Assembly (NCBI GenBank): GCA_964565895.1 | Contig: CAZMGT010000009.1 | Coordinates: 1-64,000, forward strand | Reading direction: 5' to 3' | DNA: 64,000 bases | Source: CAZMGT01 sp964565895 | Lineage (GTDB): Bacteria > Armatimonadota > Zipacnadia > UBA1398 > CAZMGT01 | Part shown: positions 8,391 through 16,920 of the stretch, piece after piece | Layout: each line of letters starts with the position of its first letter | Position numbering within the stretch: position 1 is the stretch's first letter | Notes under the pieces: generated by a model | Seen by the model: the letters and a program-made list of their open reading frames with translations, nothing else | What the model was told of the DNA's origin: nothing | The model's database searches: none | Program-made: the position numbers and the translations under genes

Positions 8391-9515
8391 CTACGGTTTT
8401 GCCGGATGCGTCAGAGACACGGGGCCTAAGACGTCGGGGTCGAACGCGGGCCTGCGGTGATAGGCCAGGACCTTGGCGAACGCCTCGTCGCCCCAGTAGC
8501 TCGCGGCAAGCTGGTAGCCCGACCAATCGGGCCCGGCGCCCAAAAATGGGCTGCGCGGGCCGGGCTTTGTCCCGTCGAGATACGGTGCGTAGAACAAAAA
8601 CGCTTTTTTCAGGCTGCGCCCCCCTTGCTCCAGGTCGTAAAGGTTGATTCCCTGGTGGCGCGCGGCTTCGGCGACGAGAGCCAGGCCCTTGAGCACAGAG
8701 GGGACATAGCGCAGGGGCTGGCGGAAGTATTTTTTGCGCGCCTCGCCGCTGGGCTCGAACAGCTCGGCGATGAGGTAGCTATAGCAGTCGTGGTTTTCCT
8801 CGGCGCTGTTTACCCAACGCACCAGCGCGCGGTCCTCAGCCACGACTCCACAGCACATGACTAGGTTTAGGCTATAGGCGGTAATCAGGGCGTTAGCGCG
8901 GACGTGCACCGCCTGCTCGGCCTTGGCCAGCTTGCCCGCCCACTGGCGTAGCTGCTGGAGCTGCTCCGGCGAGAACGCCCCGCTGGTGTAAATGAGGTCT
9001 GCGGCATATAAAAACGCGGGGATCGTGCGCACCATCTCGTACCACCCGCGGTAGTTGCGGGGGATTTTAGGCTCCAGGGAGCTCGCCCAGGCGAGGATAA
9101 GCTCCGCGGCCTTCTCCGCATATTGCTTTTCGCCGGTAAGGGCAAAGGCGAGGGCCAAGTCGCGCGCCGCGCCGCCTTGGTCGCGAGCGAGGAGGAAGTG
9201 CGGCGGTGGGGGCTGCTCCGGCCCCTCGTCGCCGAGAACCCCCGCGGGCGAGGGCAAGAACTCGCCTTTCGGCGGGGCGGGCTTTAGCTTTAGGTGCCGC
9301 GCGCAGTCCTCGAGCAGCGCCTGATAGATCGCGCGCGCCTCGGGCTCGCGCTGTATGCGCTTGGCAATTTGCGCGATCTCCGCGCTGTTGAGGTACAGCC
9401 CGGGATGCTCGAAGGGAAACTCCGGCGGCTGCGCCCGCGCCTGCCCTGCGCCGAAAAGAGCAACCGCGAGCAGCAAAAGCAGCGCTTGCCTCGCCTGGTT
9501 AGCTGTCCTCGTCAA
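8391..9515 (-). CDS. Secreted alginate-lyase-like protein
   Basis: A 374-residue protein with a clear Sec signal (LLLLLAVALFGAGQARA, cleavage near residue 29). The rest is an alpha/alpha toroid resembling the alginate lyase superfamily (PF05426): EHPGLYLNSAEIAQI at the start, then an AFALTGEKQYAEKAAELILAW helix and RGWYEMVRTIPAFLYAADLI. The conserved NxxxW/H surroundings of true lyases are only partly visible (SAEENHDCYSY), so uronate lyase activity is likely but not certain. The TTG start at 9515 has GGGGAC 7 bases upstream. It lies 12 bases after the small membrane protein gene and 77 bases before tldD, so it may be in one operon. Confidence 0.75.
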   Translation of the reverse strand: MTRTANQARQALLLLLAVALFGAGQARAQPPEFPFEHPGLYLNSAEIAQIAKRIQREPEARAIYQALLEDCARHLKLKPAPPKGEFLPSPAGVLGDEGPEQPPPPHFLLARDQGGAARDLALAFALTGEKQYAEKAAELILAWASSLEPKIPRNYRGWYEMVRTIPAFLYAADLIYTSGAFSPEQLQQLRQWAGKLAKAEQAVHVRANALITAYSLNLVMCCGVVAEDRALVRWVNSAEENHDCYSYLIAELFEPSGEARKKYFRQPLRYVPSVLKGLALVAEAARHQGINLYDLEQGGRSLKKAFLFYAPYLDGTKPGPRSPFLGAGPDWSGYQLAASYWGDEAFAKVLAYHRRPAFDPDVLGPVSLTHPAKP

Positions 9516-9527
9516 CCGTCGTCCCCG

Positions 9528-9800
9528 CTATCGGCTGGACTTTTTCCAATTGGCGCGCACGCCCAAAACAAGCCCCAGCGCCCCGCCAAGGAGCACCCCG
9601 CCGAAGAAAATTCCGTAAAACAGCGCCGGCGCAACACCCATGTTGGGCACGATGAGCTGGCCCTCGGGATATTCCGGGTGCTGCGCGACAAACTCGTTTG
9701 CCACGCCGTAGCAGATCAAAAACGGCAAGCTATAGCCCACGGCCCCGCCCAGCGCAGCGCCGGCGAGCACAGAGAGCACCGTGCGCGCAGCGGCAAGCAC
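9528..9800 (-). CDS. Small two-helix membrane protein
   Basis: A roughly 90-residue protein with two hydrophobic glycine-rich segments (TVLSVLAGAALGGAVGYSL and LFYGIFFGGVLLGGALGLVL) separated by a polar loop, ending in a basic tail RANWKKSSR. No family recognised. The GTG at 9800 follows GGGGTGG by 6 bases; a GTG at 9809 is also in frame. It sits 24 bases after the DegT gene and 12 bases before the lyase-like gene, so it is co-transcribed with them. Confidence 0.65.
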   Translation of the reverse strand: MLAAARTVLSVLAGAALGGAVGYSLPFLICYGVANEFVAQHPEYPEGQLIVPNMGVAPALFYGIFFGGVLLGGALGLVLGVRANWKKSSR

Positions 9801-9824
9801 AGCGACCACCCCAAAGCCGGCCCC

Positions 9825-11063
9825 TCACTCAAGCAGCTCGTCTACGTTCTCCTGCACCTTGCGTATCGCCTCGGCGATGTCGTCCATGTCCGAGCGCTCG
9901 CCGAGGAGGAACTTCTGGTAGATCCACATCCCCGTCTCGTAGCCGATCTTCTCGGCCACGGGGCAGCGCACGCCGGAGAAGTCGATGGGCACGCCACAGA
10001 TGCGCTCGGCCCAGCACGGGCCGCCATCTGTGGGCTGGAACATGTCGTGGTGATAAAGCGGCTTGCCATAGCCGCAGGTAAGCTCCACGCCCTCGGCGCG
10101 CACGGCCTGGACGAACTTCTCCCGTGGGAGACCCTTAAAACACTCCGGGTTGTAGCGCAGGAGGTAGAGATGATAGGCGCTCGCCGAATCCTCGCCGTGG
10201 ACGCGCGCGGGCTCCACGCCGTCGATCTCCGCGAGCAAGCTGTCCAGATATGCCGCGTTTTCGCGGCGGCGCTGCGTCTGCTTCTCGGCGCGCTGAATTT
10301 GGGCGAGGAGCACCGCCGCCTGCCACTCCGTCATGCGCACGTTCGTGCCCATTACCGGGTGCTCATACCACCCTCCGCCGCGCGCCCGGCCGCAGTTGTG
10401 GATGGACCAGGCCATCTCCGCGAGGCGGTCGTCGTTGGTGACGATCGCCCCGCCCTCGCCGCTGGAGATGTTTTTGCTCGACTGAAAGCTAAACGCGCCG
10501 AGGTCGCCGATCGCTCCCACGGGGCGGCCGTTATAGCGGGCGAGATGGGCCTGGGCGGCGTCCTCGACAACGGCGATCCCTCGGGGGCGGCAGATCTCGA
10601 GCAGGCGGTCGAGGTCCGCCGGCGCCCCGCCCATGTGCACGGGAATTACCGCTTTTGTGCGCTCGGTAATCAGTTGCTCCACGGAGGCGGGGTCGATGCA
10701 AAACGTATCCTCGCAAATGTCGGCCCACATAATGCTTGCCCCGGTGGTGAGCACGCACGTGGCCGTGGCCATGAACGTATACGCGGGGACGATTACCTCC
10801 GCGCCCCGTGTTACGCCCACGGCGCGCAGGGAGACCTCGAGGCCCGTCGTTCCGCTGGTGCAGGTAATGGCGTGTTTTGCGCCGCAGAGCGCGGCAAACT
10901 CGCGCTCGAACTGCTCAATGGCCGTGCCCCCGATGCCCCAGGCGCCGGAGTGGAGCACGCGGAGGAGGTTTTCCTCCTCGCGCCTGTCCCACACGGGCCA
11001 GGTGGGCCAGGGCTTGTTGCGCACGGGCGTCCCACCGCGGATGGCAAGCTTGGGCACCGTCAA
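9825..11063 (-). CDS. DegT/DnrJ/EryC1/StrS-type aminotransferase
   Basis: A 412-residue PLP-dependent sugar aminotransferase-type protein. It shows the N-terminal GGTPVRNKPWP, the EFAALCGAKHAITCTSGTTGLE phosphate-binding region, VVEDAAQAH with the PLP-ring Asp, and the Schiff-base Lys in FQSSKNISSGEGG. Relatives transaminate keto-sugars for glycans or antibiotics; some, such as the AHBA synthases, make aromatic amines. The TTG at 11063 is favoured because GGAGG ends 5 bases before it; the GTG at 11069 overlaps that site. A promoter at 11120-11148 lies just upstream, so this gene can start its own transcript. No other sugar-nucleotide gene is adjacent. Confidence 0.9.
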   Translation of the reverse strand: MTVPKLAIRGGTPVRNKPWPTWPVWDRREEENLLRVLHSGAWGIGGTAIEQFEREFAALCGAKHAITCTSGTTGLEVSLRAVGVTRGAEVIVPAYTFMATATCVLTTGASIMWADICEDTFCIDPASVEQLITERTKAVIPVHMGGAPADLDRLLEICRPRGIAVVEDAAQAHLARYNGRPVGAIGDLGAFSFQSSKNISSGEGGAIVTNDDRLAEMAWSIHNCGRARGGGWYEHPVMGTNVRMTEWQAAVLLAQIQRAEKQTQRRRENAAYLDSLLAEIDGVEPARVHGEDSASAYHLYLLRYNPECFKGLPREKFVQAVRAEGVELTCGYGKPLYHHDMFQPTDGGPCWAERICGVPIDFSGVRCPVAEKIGYETGMWIYQKFLLGERSDMDDIAEAIRKVQENVDELLE

Positions 11064-11119
11064 ACACACCTCCGTGCCGCAAAGCGGCGAAGCTGCGCCA
11101 CAGGGCGCCAGTTGAGGGC

Positions 11120-11148
11120 ATTATACACAGGCGCAAATGCTCGGCCAA
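11120..11148 (-). promoter_or_regulatory. Sigma70-type promoter for the DegT gene
   Basis: On the minus strand, TTGGCC (11143-11148) is followed after 17 bases by a perfect TATAAT (11120-11125). The predicted start near 11113 lies about 50 bases before the DegT start codon and just beyond the EndoQ stop. Confidence 0.55.
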
Positions 11149-11154
11149 GCAGCG

Positions 11155-12390
11155 CTAGGACCCGGGAAGGCCGAGGGGGAGCTGGGTGTCGCGCTCGTTG
11201 ACGATCGGCTTGCCGTAGTGCCCCCCGCCCCCGGGCTGGAACATAAGCGACCCCTCGCGCGCGGCAGCGATCAGGCGGGCGATTTGCGTGCCCACGGTTT
11301 GGGCGATCTCGCGCGTGTCGGCGAAGTGCAACACGGCCATTTCGCTGCCGAAGCGGTTGAGCAAGCGGTTGAGCGTTACCGGCCCGACCTTGGGGAGAAA
11401 CTGCAGCGGCACCTGATAGCGATACGGTGGGCGATGAGCCGGCGGGCGAGGCTCAGGGTAGTCGGCGATCTCCACAATGCGGTCGAGCACCCCGCGCACC
11501 ACGCGCTCGCTCCCGCAGCGGTTGCAGCGGAACGTGGGCGGGGGCGAGGTGACGACAAGCTGGCAGTCCTCGCAAAACGTTCGATGATACTTCCCCAGGC
11601 GGGGGTCCAAGCCATAGTTGGCGACCACGGCGCGCCCGCCCTCGCGCCGTAGGGCTTTGACGACCTCGGCGAAGTTCGCCTCCGCCAGCCGGAGGATGTT
11701 ATATTCCCGCCCGATTTTCGGCAGCGAATGTGCGTCGCTATTGGAGAGAAACGTTACCCCGCGCAGCTCGGCGAGGCGGTCGGCGAGATACGAATCGGCG
11801 CTTAGCCCCAGCTCGATGGCCACGATGTTCGAAAACCGCTCCTCGCCAAACAACTCGACCAGCCGCGAGGCGCACGAGCCGTAGACGCTGCGGTGTGGGG
11901 TAAACGCGTGCGCGGGGATAAACAGCGCGCCGCAGGAGAGGGCGATGTCCATTAGCTCGCGCGCGGGCATGTGGCAGAGCTGCGAGCTGAGCTCGAGCGT
12001 GCGCACGTGCCGGGAGATTATCGCCGAGAACTCCTTCAGCGCGGCAAGTGTGGGGAAGAAGCTTACGTGGTGGCTGAGGGCCCCGTTTTGCTCCTTCGTC
12101 TCAAGCTCCGCGCCCAAGAGCACGGTAAGCTGCCTGCGGAAGCGCAGCCCACCCTGGGGCAGCTCCTCCATCTCCCCGCTTTCCAGCAGCGCCTCGATGT
12201 CCGCGATAACCGTCGGCGCGGCGCAGTCTACGATGCCCGCGATCTCGATCCCCTTGCGCTCCACGCATTCGGCGCAAATGTTGGCAAACGTTAGCTCGCG
12301 TGAGGCGGTAACCTTAACCAAGCGGCCGGCGCGTGTGCGCCCGATGTGGATGTGAAAGTCGCAGAAGTAGTCGAACAACTGCTCGGGCAT
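11155..12390 (-). CDS. Endonuclease Q (PHP-domain DNA repair nuclease)
   Basis: A 411-residue protein of the EndoQ/YqxK (TIGR00375) family. The N-terminal PHP metal motif is FHIHIGR at about residues 12-18, followed by PAHAFTPHRSVYGS and SNSDAHSLPKIGREYN, all typical of the active site. A four-cysteine zinc motif (CEDC and CNRC near residues 271-291) and a helix-hairpin-helix-like segment LPKVGPVTLNRLLNRF complete the architecture. Characterised members cut DNA 5' of uracil, hypoxanthine, xanthine and abasic sites. The family is best known from Thermococcales and occurs in a minority of bacteria. The ATG at 12390 has little ribosome-site signal. It is divergent from the gene at 12616. Confidence 0.88.
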   Translation of the reverse strand: MPEQLFDYFCDFHIHIGRTRAGRLVKVTASRELTFANICAECVERKGIEIAGIVDCAAPTVIADIEALLESGEMEELPQGGLRFRRQLTVLLGAELETKEQNGALSHHVSFFPTLAALKEFSAIISRHVRTLELSSQLCHMPARELMDIALSCGALFIPAHAFTPHRSVYGSCASRLVELFGEERFSNIVAIELGLSADSYLADRLAELRGVTFLSNSDAHSLPKIGREYNILRLAEANFAEVVKALRREGGRAVVANYGLDPRLGKYHRTFCEDCQLVVTSPPPTFRCNRCGSERVVRGVLDRIVEIADYPEPRPPAHRPPYRYQVPLQFLPKVGPVTLNRLLNRFGSEMAVLHFADTREIAQTVGTQIARLIAAAREGSLMFQPGGGGHYGKPIVNERDTQLPLGLPGS

Positions 12391-12615
12391 TTTGCAACCG
12401 CGTCCCTTGCCTGTGCACAGGTTGGCTGTCGCTGCGCGTGGTTGCCGCCGCTGTTGCCGTCGCGGTAATTCGCGAAGCGGTCGCGATCACGTTCGGGCGC
12501 GGGGCGCGGGGCTCCTTCCGCGAGGGAGCGGCGGGGCTTGCGGGGAAATGGCCTTTGTCGGCGGAAGGGCCTGCCTCCGGCGAGCGTTTTGCGCACAACG
12601 AGGGGAGGGGCAGCG
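12391..12615. other. Divergent intergenic region
   Basis: This 225-base gap separates the leftward EndoQ gene from the rightward TIM-barrel gene. It is very GC-rich and contains the 8-base palindrome TTCGCGAA at 12469-12476. I see no consensus promoter on either strand. Confidence 0.4.
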
Positions 12616-13437
12616 ATGAGGGTTGCGCTGCACAGCGGCGTTTTAGGCCACGACGAGGAGAAGTTTATCCAATACGCCCGCGACCTAGATGTTAGCGATG
12701 TCGTGCTAAGCCACCGCAACGAGCTTAGCGCGGAGCAGGCGGAGCGGCGCGTGGCGCGGATGAGCGCGGCCGGGCTGCGCGTCGCCGCCTGGGGGCTAAC
12801 CTGGCTTTCCCCGGCCGCGCTTGAGGGCGGCGCAGAGGCCCAGGTCCTGCGCGAAAAGCTCGTCAGCGAAATACGAATCTTGGGCGAGGTGGGCGTTCCC
12901 GTGGTTTATACGTTCACCATGGTCGCCGCCGCTGAGGAGCCAGCGGAGCGCGAGAGGCAGTGGGGCAACCTGGTGGAGTTCTACAAGCCGCTCGTCGCCG
13001 CCGCAGAGGAGGCCCAGGTTAACTTCTGCACCCACGCCGGCTGGACGCCGAACAGAATCCTGCACAACTGCGAAACGGTTCTCCGCCTGCTCGACGAGGT
13101 GCCCAGCGAGAGGCACGGGGTTTGCTTGTGCGTAGGGTGCTATCACGGCGCGGGCGACGATGTGCCGCAAGTGGTGCGCCGGTTTGGGAGGAAGATTTTC
13201 TTCGCCCACGCGCGCGACGCGCGCGGCGTGGGGCCGGAGTGCCCGAGCATCCACCTGGGGCAGGGGACGGTGCCCTGGCTGGAGGTCATCCGCGCGCTGC
13301 GCGAGGTGGGCTACGAGGGCGTCATCCAGCCGGAGCACTTGGGGAAGGTTTCCGCGCAGGAGCACGAGGAGATCAGCCAGGCCATGGCCGTGGGCTACCT
13401 CAAGGCGTTGATCAGCGTGGTGGAGGGGGAACGCTAG
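12616..13437 (+). CDS. Xylose-isomerase-like TIM-barrel protein (UxuA-related)
   Basis: A 273-residue cytosolic protein with the AP-endonuclease-2 / sugar isomerase fold. The middle resembles mannonate dehydratase (UxuA): CLCVGCYHGAGDD, then KIFFAHARDARG, then YEGVIQPEHLGK near the end. Probable metal ligands lie in THAGWTP, CVGCYHG, FAHAR and QPEH. The length is shorter than UxuA (about 390) and key UxuA loops are absent, so its exact reaction on a sugar or sugar acid is open. The ATG at 12616 follows GGGGAGGGG by 6 bases. It stands alone, converging on the tRNA-Ser gene. Confidence 0.75.
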   Translation: MRVALHSGVLGHDEEKFIQYARDLDVSDVVLSHRNELSAEQAERRVARMSAAGLRVAAWGLTWLSPAALEGGAEAQVLREKLVSEIRILGEVGVPVVYTFTMVAAAEEPAERERQWGNLVEFYKPLVAAAEEAQVNFCTHAGWTPNRILHNCETVLRLLDEVPSERHGVCLCVGCYHGAGDDVPQVVRRFGRKIFFAHARDARGVGPECPSIHLGQGTVPWLEVIRALREVGYEGVIQPEHLGKVSAQEHEEISQAMAVGYLKALISVVEGER

Positions 13438-13463
13438 CGAGTCGGTCGGGCGCGAGGAAAAGA

Positions 13464-13551
13464 TGGCGGAGGGAGAGGGATTCGAACCCCCGGAGCCTTG
13501 CGGCTCAGCGGTTTTCAAGACCGCCGCCTTAGACCACTCGGCCATCCCTCC
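13464..13551 (-). tRNA. tRNA-Ser (anticodon UGA)
   Basis: Reading leftward, an 88-base tRNA with acceptor stem GGAGGGA pairing perfectly with TCCCTCC, discriminator G and an encoded CCA (13464-13466). The anticodon loop CTTGAAA carries TGA on a GCGGT/ACCGC stem, the T arm has GGTTCGAATCC, and a long variable arm (CTGAGCCGCAAGGCTC) marks a class II serine tRNA. It reads UCA and other UCN codons. Confidence 0.96.
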
Positions 13552-13560
13552 GCCAGCCAA

Positions 13561-13566
13561 ATTATA
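13561..13566 (-). promoter_or_regulatory. Minus-10 box of the tRNA-Ser promoter
   Basis: A perfect TATAAT on the minus strand lies 9 bases before the tRNA 5' end. The expected minus-35 position is weak (AACACG), so this may be an extended or partial promoter. Confidence 0.5.
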
Positions 13567-13714
13567 CCACGGCCCCCCGCCGCCGTGTTTTCCCCGCCAA
13601 CCAAGCGCGGAGGAAAGGCGGAAAGTTCGCTGAATTTCACCCCCGCCCGAGGCGCAGCGCACGAGCGCGCTTTGCCCTGCGCCGTTAATTTCCCGTAGAG
13701 AGGATGCCCGGACG

Positions 13715-15364
13715 ATGTCTCGCGGCTCTAAACGAACGGCCGGCGTGCAGGGGCTGATAGCGTCTTTGCTCGTCCTGTCCCTTTGCGCGCTGGGCGGGCA
13801 AGGCGGTGTGTGTGCTATGCCGGACACGTTTGCCGTGCACCCGGAGAACCCGCGCTGTTTTGTCTATCGCGGCGAGCCGCTTGTTCTAATTACCTCAACA
13901 GAGCACTACGGCGCGGTGGTAAACACGGAGTTCGACTATGTCACCTACCTGGATGAGCTGGCGAAGAACAAGCTAAACCTTTCGCGCACGTTTACGTTTT
14001 ACCGCGAGCTGGAGAATTCCATTCGCCCGCTGGGCTACGCCAACCCTCTCGCGCCGCGGCCGGGGAAGGAGATTTTGCCCTGGCTGCGCACCGGCCCCGG
14101 GCGAGCGCGCGACGGCGGGCTGAAGTTTGATCTGAGCAAGTGGAACCCCGAATACTTCGCCCGCTTTAAGGACTTCGTCGGCGAGGCTGCCCGCCGCGGG
14201 ATAATCGTCGAAGTTACCCTGTTTTGCAACCCCTACCGCACAAACGAGCGCTGGACGTGGTTTCCCTGCTACAAGGAGAACAACATCAACGGGGTGGGCG
14301 GGGCGATCTCCGAGTTCTGGCAGTTTATGGAGGAGCACGACCCCACGGTGTTTGAGTTTCAAAAGCAGTTTGTGCGCAAGATGGTTTTAGAGCTAAACGA
14401 GTTCGACAACATCTACTTTGAGATTTGCAACGAGCCCCGCGGCCGCGGGCCTAGCGATGCCGCCGCGGCGCAACGGCGCGCCAAGTGGCAGCTCGACCTA
14501 TGCCAGGTTATCCGCGACACGGAGGCGCGCCTGCCCAAAAAACACCTCATCGCCGTCAACGCCCACGATATTATCCGCGCTTATGAGGAGGGCGGAAAAA
14601 CGTATATCACCTGCGGCGATACGTTTTACTTCGCCGACCCACGGGTGGACATTATCAACTACCACTACATCAGCGCGCGCCTTCCCGCGCGCGGCTATGC
14701 GCTGCTTTACGGCGGCGGGCCGACGAGCTGGGTGGGCAACGTGTGGCACTTTTTCTCCTCGCGCCGCGATGTAGCCAAGCCCATTGTCTTCGACGAAAAC
14801 TTCGCCGGCGTCGTGCGCGGGCACCCCGAGCGCTGGGCGATCAATCGCATCGAGGCTTGGGAGACGATCGTCTCCGGCGGGGCGGGCTTTGACAACCTCG
14901 ACTGGTCGTTTACCACGCACGACCCCACAGGCTCGGGCAAGGAGGCGATCGGCGACGGGCGGCGGCTGGATGGGCGCGCCCTGCGCAGACAGCTAGGCGT
15001 TCTTGCGCGGCTGTGGCGCGAATGTGGGCCGGAAAAGATGCGGCCGAACTTCGACCTGCCCGCGAAAGCGCCGCGGCATTGCGAGGCGCTTGTAGCCAGC
15101 CGCAGCGACGGCTCGCTTTACGTTGTTTACCTTGCGGACACGCGCCGGAGCGAGGAAGGGTTTGGGCGGCCCCTGCGCGGCAAGCTGAGCCTCGGCCCAG
15201 GGCTTGCCCGCGGGCGGTACGACGTCCTCCTGCTCGACCCCAAGACCGGCGAGCGGCAAAAGCTGACCACGGTTTTTTCGACGGAGGGGCGCGTGGAGCT
15301 TGCCCTGCCCCAGTTTACGGAAGATTGCGCCCTGCTCCTCTATGCTCGGGAACGCGGCGGCTAG
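13715..15364 (+). CDS. Secreted cellulase-like glycoside hydrolase
   Basis: A 549-residue protein with a Sec signal (SLLVLSLCALGGQGGVCA, cleavage near residue 34) and a TIM barrel of the clan A type. The acid/base Glu is in YFEICNEP (Glu about 240), the usual end of strand 4. The nucleophile Glu is in VFDENFAG (about 361), the end of strand 7. A C-terminal beta domain (LYVVYLADTRR; GRYDVLLLDPKTGER) follows. The start of the mature protein, PRCFVYRGEPLVLITSTEH, is typical of DUF4038/GH140-like and related cellulase-type hydrolases; the polysaccharide target is unknown. The stop codon overlaps that of dut on the other strand (CTAG). Confidence 0.85.
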   Translation: MSRGSKRTAGVQGLIASLLVLSLCALGGQGGVCAMPDTFAVHPENPRCFVYRGEPLVLITSTEHYGAVVNTEFDYVTYLDELAKNKLNLSRTFTFYRELENSIRPLGYANPLAPRPGKEILPWLRTGPGRARDGGLKFDLSKWNPEYFARFKDFVGEAARRGIIVEVTLFCNPYRTNERWTWFPCYKENNINGVGGAISEFWQFMEEHDPTVFEFQKQFVRKMVLELNEFDNIYFEICNEPRGRGPSDAAAAQRRAKWQLDLCQVIRDTEARLPKKHLIAVNAHDIIRAYEEGGKTYITCGDTFYFADPRVDIINYHYISARLPARGYALLYGGGPTSWVGNVWHFFSSRRDVAKPIVFDENFAGVVRGHPERWAINRIEAWETIVSGGAGFDNLDWSFTTHDPTGSGKEAIGDGRRLDGRALRRQLGVLARLWRECGPEKMRPNFDLPAKAPRHCEALVASRSDGSLYVVYLADTRRSEEGFGRPLRGKLSLGPGLARGRYDVLLLDPKTGERQKLTTVFSTEGRVELALPQFTEDCALLLYARERGG

Positions 15365-15816
15365 CGGCCGGAGTGGCCGAAACCCCCGGCGCCGCGCGCC
15401 GTGTCGTCCAGCGACCGGCGCTCGACGAGCACCGCCCGGGCTACGGGGGCGATGACCATTTGCGCGATGCGCTCGCCCCGGCGAATGACGAACGGCTCTT
15501 TGCCCAGGTTAGCCAGGATGACCTTAACCTCGCCGCGATAGTCCGAGTCGATCGTCCCCGGGGAGTTGAGCACGACCAGGCGATGGTTTAGCGCGAGGCC
15601 GCTGCGCGGGCGCACCTGCGCCTCGTAGCCCTGGGGAATGGAGAGGCGGAAGCCGGTGGGCACGAGGGCCACCTCGCCCGGGGCGATCGTTAGCTCGCCG
15701 TCCACCGCCGCGCACAGGTCCATTCCCGAGGCTCCCGCGCTCATGTAGCGGGGCAGGGGAAGGTCGCGCCCGTGGGGCAGCCGCTCCACGGCGACCTGGA
15801 CCGTTGCCTGGCCCAT
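15361..15816 (-). CDS. dut: dUTP diphosphatase
   Basis: A 151-residue homotrimeric dUTPase that hydrolyses dUTP to dUMP, feeding thymidylate synthesis and keeping uracil out of DNA. All five motifs are present: SAGASGMDLCAA, RPRSGLA, GTIDSDYRGEVKV with the catalytic Asp, GERIAQMVI, and the glycine-rich tail GAGGFGHSGR. The ATG at 15816 is chosen because the protein aligns from MGQATVQV; the frame extends 12 codons further. It follows the alcohol dehydrogenase gene by 10 bases as the last gene of the division cluster, and its TAG overlaps the glycosidase TAG. Confidence 0.96.
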   Translation of the reverse strand: MGQATVQVAVERLPHGRDLPLPRYMSAGASGMDLCAAVDGELTIAPGEVALVPTGFRLSIPQGYEAQVRPRSGLALNHRLVVLNSPGTIDSDYRGEVKVILANLGKEPFVIRRGERIAQMVIAPVARAVLVERRSLDDTARGAGGFGHSGR

Positions 15817-15826
15817 CGCTCCTCGC

Positions 15827-16882
15827 TCACTCCTCCATAACGCGCACGGCAACCTTTATCGCCGCCGTCTTTTGCTCCATGGCAAAGCGCAGCGCCTCGC
15901 CCGTGTGCTCCAAGTCGTAGCGCCGGGTGATCATCGGCTCCACGTTAATCCGTCCCGCGGCGATTAGCTGCACGCAGTCCTCGAACACGTTGGCGTAGCG
16001 AAACACGCCGCGAATGTCGCACTCGCGCGTCATCATTTCCATAATGGGATACTCAAATGAATCTTCCGGCGCGAGGCCCACGATAACCACAATGCCCCCG
16101 GGCTTAACGCAGTGCACGGCCTGGGCTTGGGTCAGGGCCAGCCCGGCGCACTCCAAGACGACATCGGCGTAGCGCCCTCCGGTAATCTCGGCCACAGCGC
16201 CGACGAAGTCCGTCGTCGCCGCGTTGACGGCGTGCGTGGCCCCGAGTTTTTTGGCCATCTCCAGCCTGCTCTCCACAACGTCGGAGGCGATGATCGTCGT
16301 CGCCCCCTCGGCGATCGCCGCTTGGAGGGTCATTAGGCCAATTGTCCCGCAGCCTAAGACAGCGACGGTGTCGCCTCCCTTCACCTCGCCGCGGCGGCAG
16401 GCCCACATCCCTACAGCAAGGGGCTCGACGAGTGCTCCCTGCTCCGTGGGCATGCCCTCGGGCAGTTTGTAGAGGAAGTCCGCGGGCCAGTTTACCACCT
16501 CGCGAAATGCCCCGTGATGGGGCGGCGTGCCCATAAACACCACGTCGCGGCAGACGTTATAGCGGCCCGTGTGGCAAAACTCGCAGTGGCGGCAGGGAAC
16601 GCCGGGCTCAACAGCCACGGCGTCGCCGGGCTTAACGTTCTTTACCTCCGCGCCCACCTCTTCCACAATCCCGCAGCACTCGTGGCCCAAAATAAGGGGC
16701 TCCGTGACCACAAACGGCCCAATGCGCCCGCGCTCGAAGTAATGGACATCGGAGCCGCACACGCCCACGGTGTGAATGCGCACGCGCGCCTCGTCGGGCT
16801 TAAGCGGCCCGGGAGCGGGCCATTGCTCAATCCGCACGTCGCCCACACCGTGGAGCACTGCGGCTTTGATTGTCTCGGCCAT
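15827..16882 (-). CDS. Zinc-dependent medium-chain alcohol/sorbitol dehydrogenase
   Basis: A 351-residue MDR-family enzyme. The catalytic zinc ligands are in GVCGSD and GHECCG. The structural zinc loop has four cysteines (CRHC, CHTGRYNVC). The Rossmann motif is VLGCGTIG, followed by ASDVVESRLEMAKKLGA, whose Asp suggests NAD rather than NADP. Closest in pattern to sorbitol, xylitol or threonine dehydrogenases; the substrate is a polyol or secondary alcohol by inference. The ATG at 16882 follows GGGAGAAGG by 2 bases. It is sandwiched between DUF167 and dut genes with short gaps, an unusual neighbour for a housekeeping cluster. Confidence 0.92.
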   Translation of the reverse strand: MAETIKAAVLHGVGDVRIEQWPAPGPLKPDEARVRIHTVGVCGSDVHYFERGRIGPFVVTEPLILGHECCGIVEEVGAEVKNVKPGDAVAVEPGVPCRHCEFCHTGRYNVCRDVVFMGTPPHHGAFREVVNWPADFLYKLPEGMPTEQGALVEPLAVGMWACRRGEVKGGDTVAVLGCGTIGLMTLQAAIAEGATTIIASDVVESRLEMAKKLGATHAVNAATTDFVGAVAEITGGRYADVVLECAGLALTQAQAVHCVKPGGIVVIVGLAPEDSFEYPIMEMMTRECDIRGVFRYANVFEDCVQLIAAGRINVEPMITRRYDLEHTGEALRFAMEQKTAAIKVAVRVMEE

Positions 16883-16920
16883 TGCCTTCTCTCCCTTCGC
16901 CTCGGCCGCGCTGGTTGTCT

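Noticed and set aside
9294..11201. A 635-codon open frame on the plus strand
   Set aside because: It lies antisense to the lyase-like, small membrane and DegT genes, has no domain, and is the kind of frame that high GC content creates opposite real genes.
12796..13827. A 343-codon minus-strand frame
   Set aside because: It runs across the tRNA-Ser gene and antisense to the TIM-barrel gene, with no family match.
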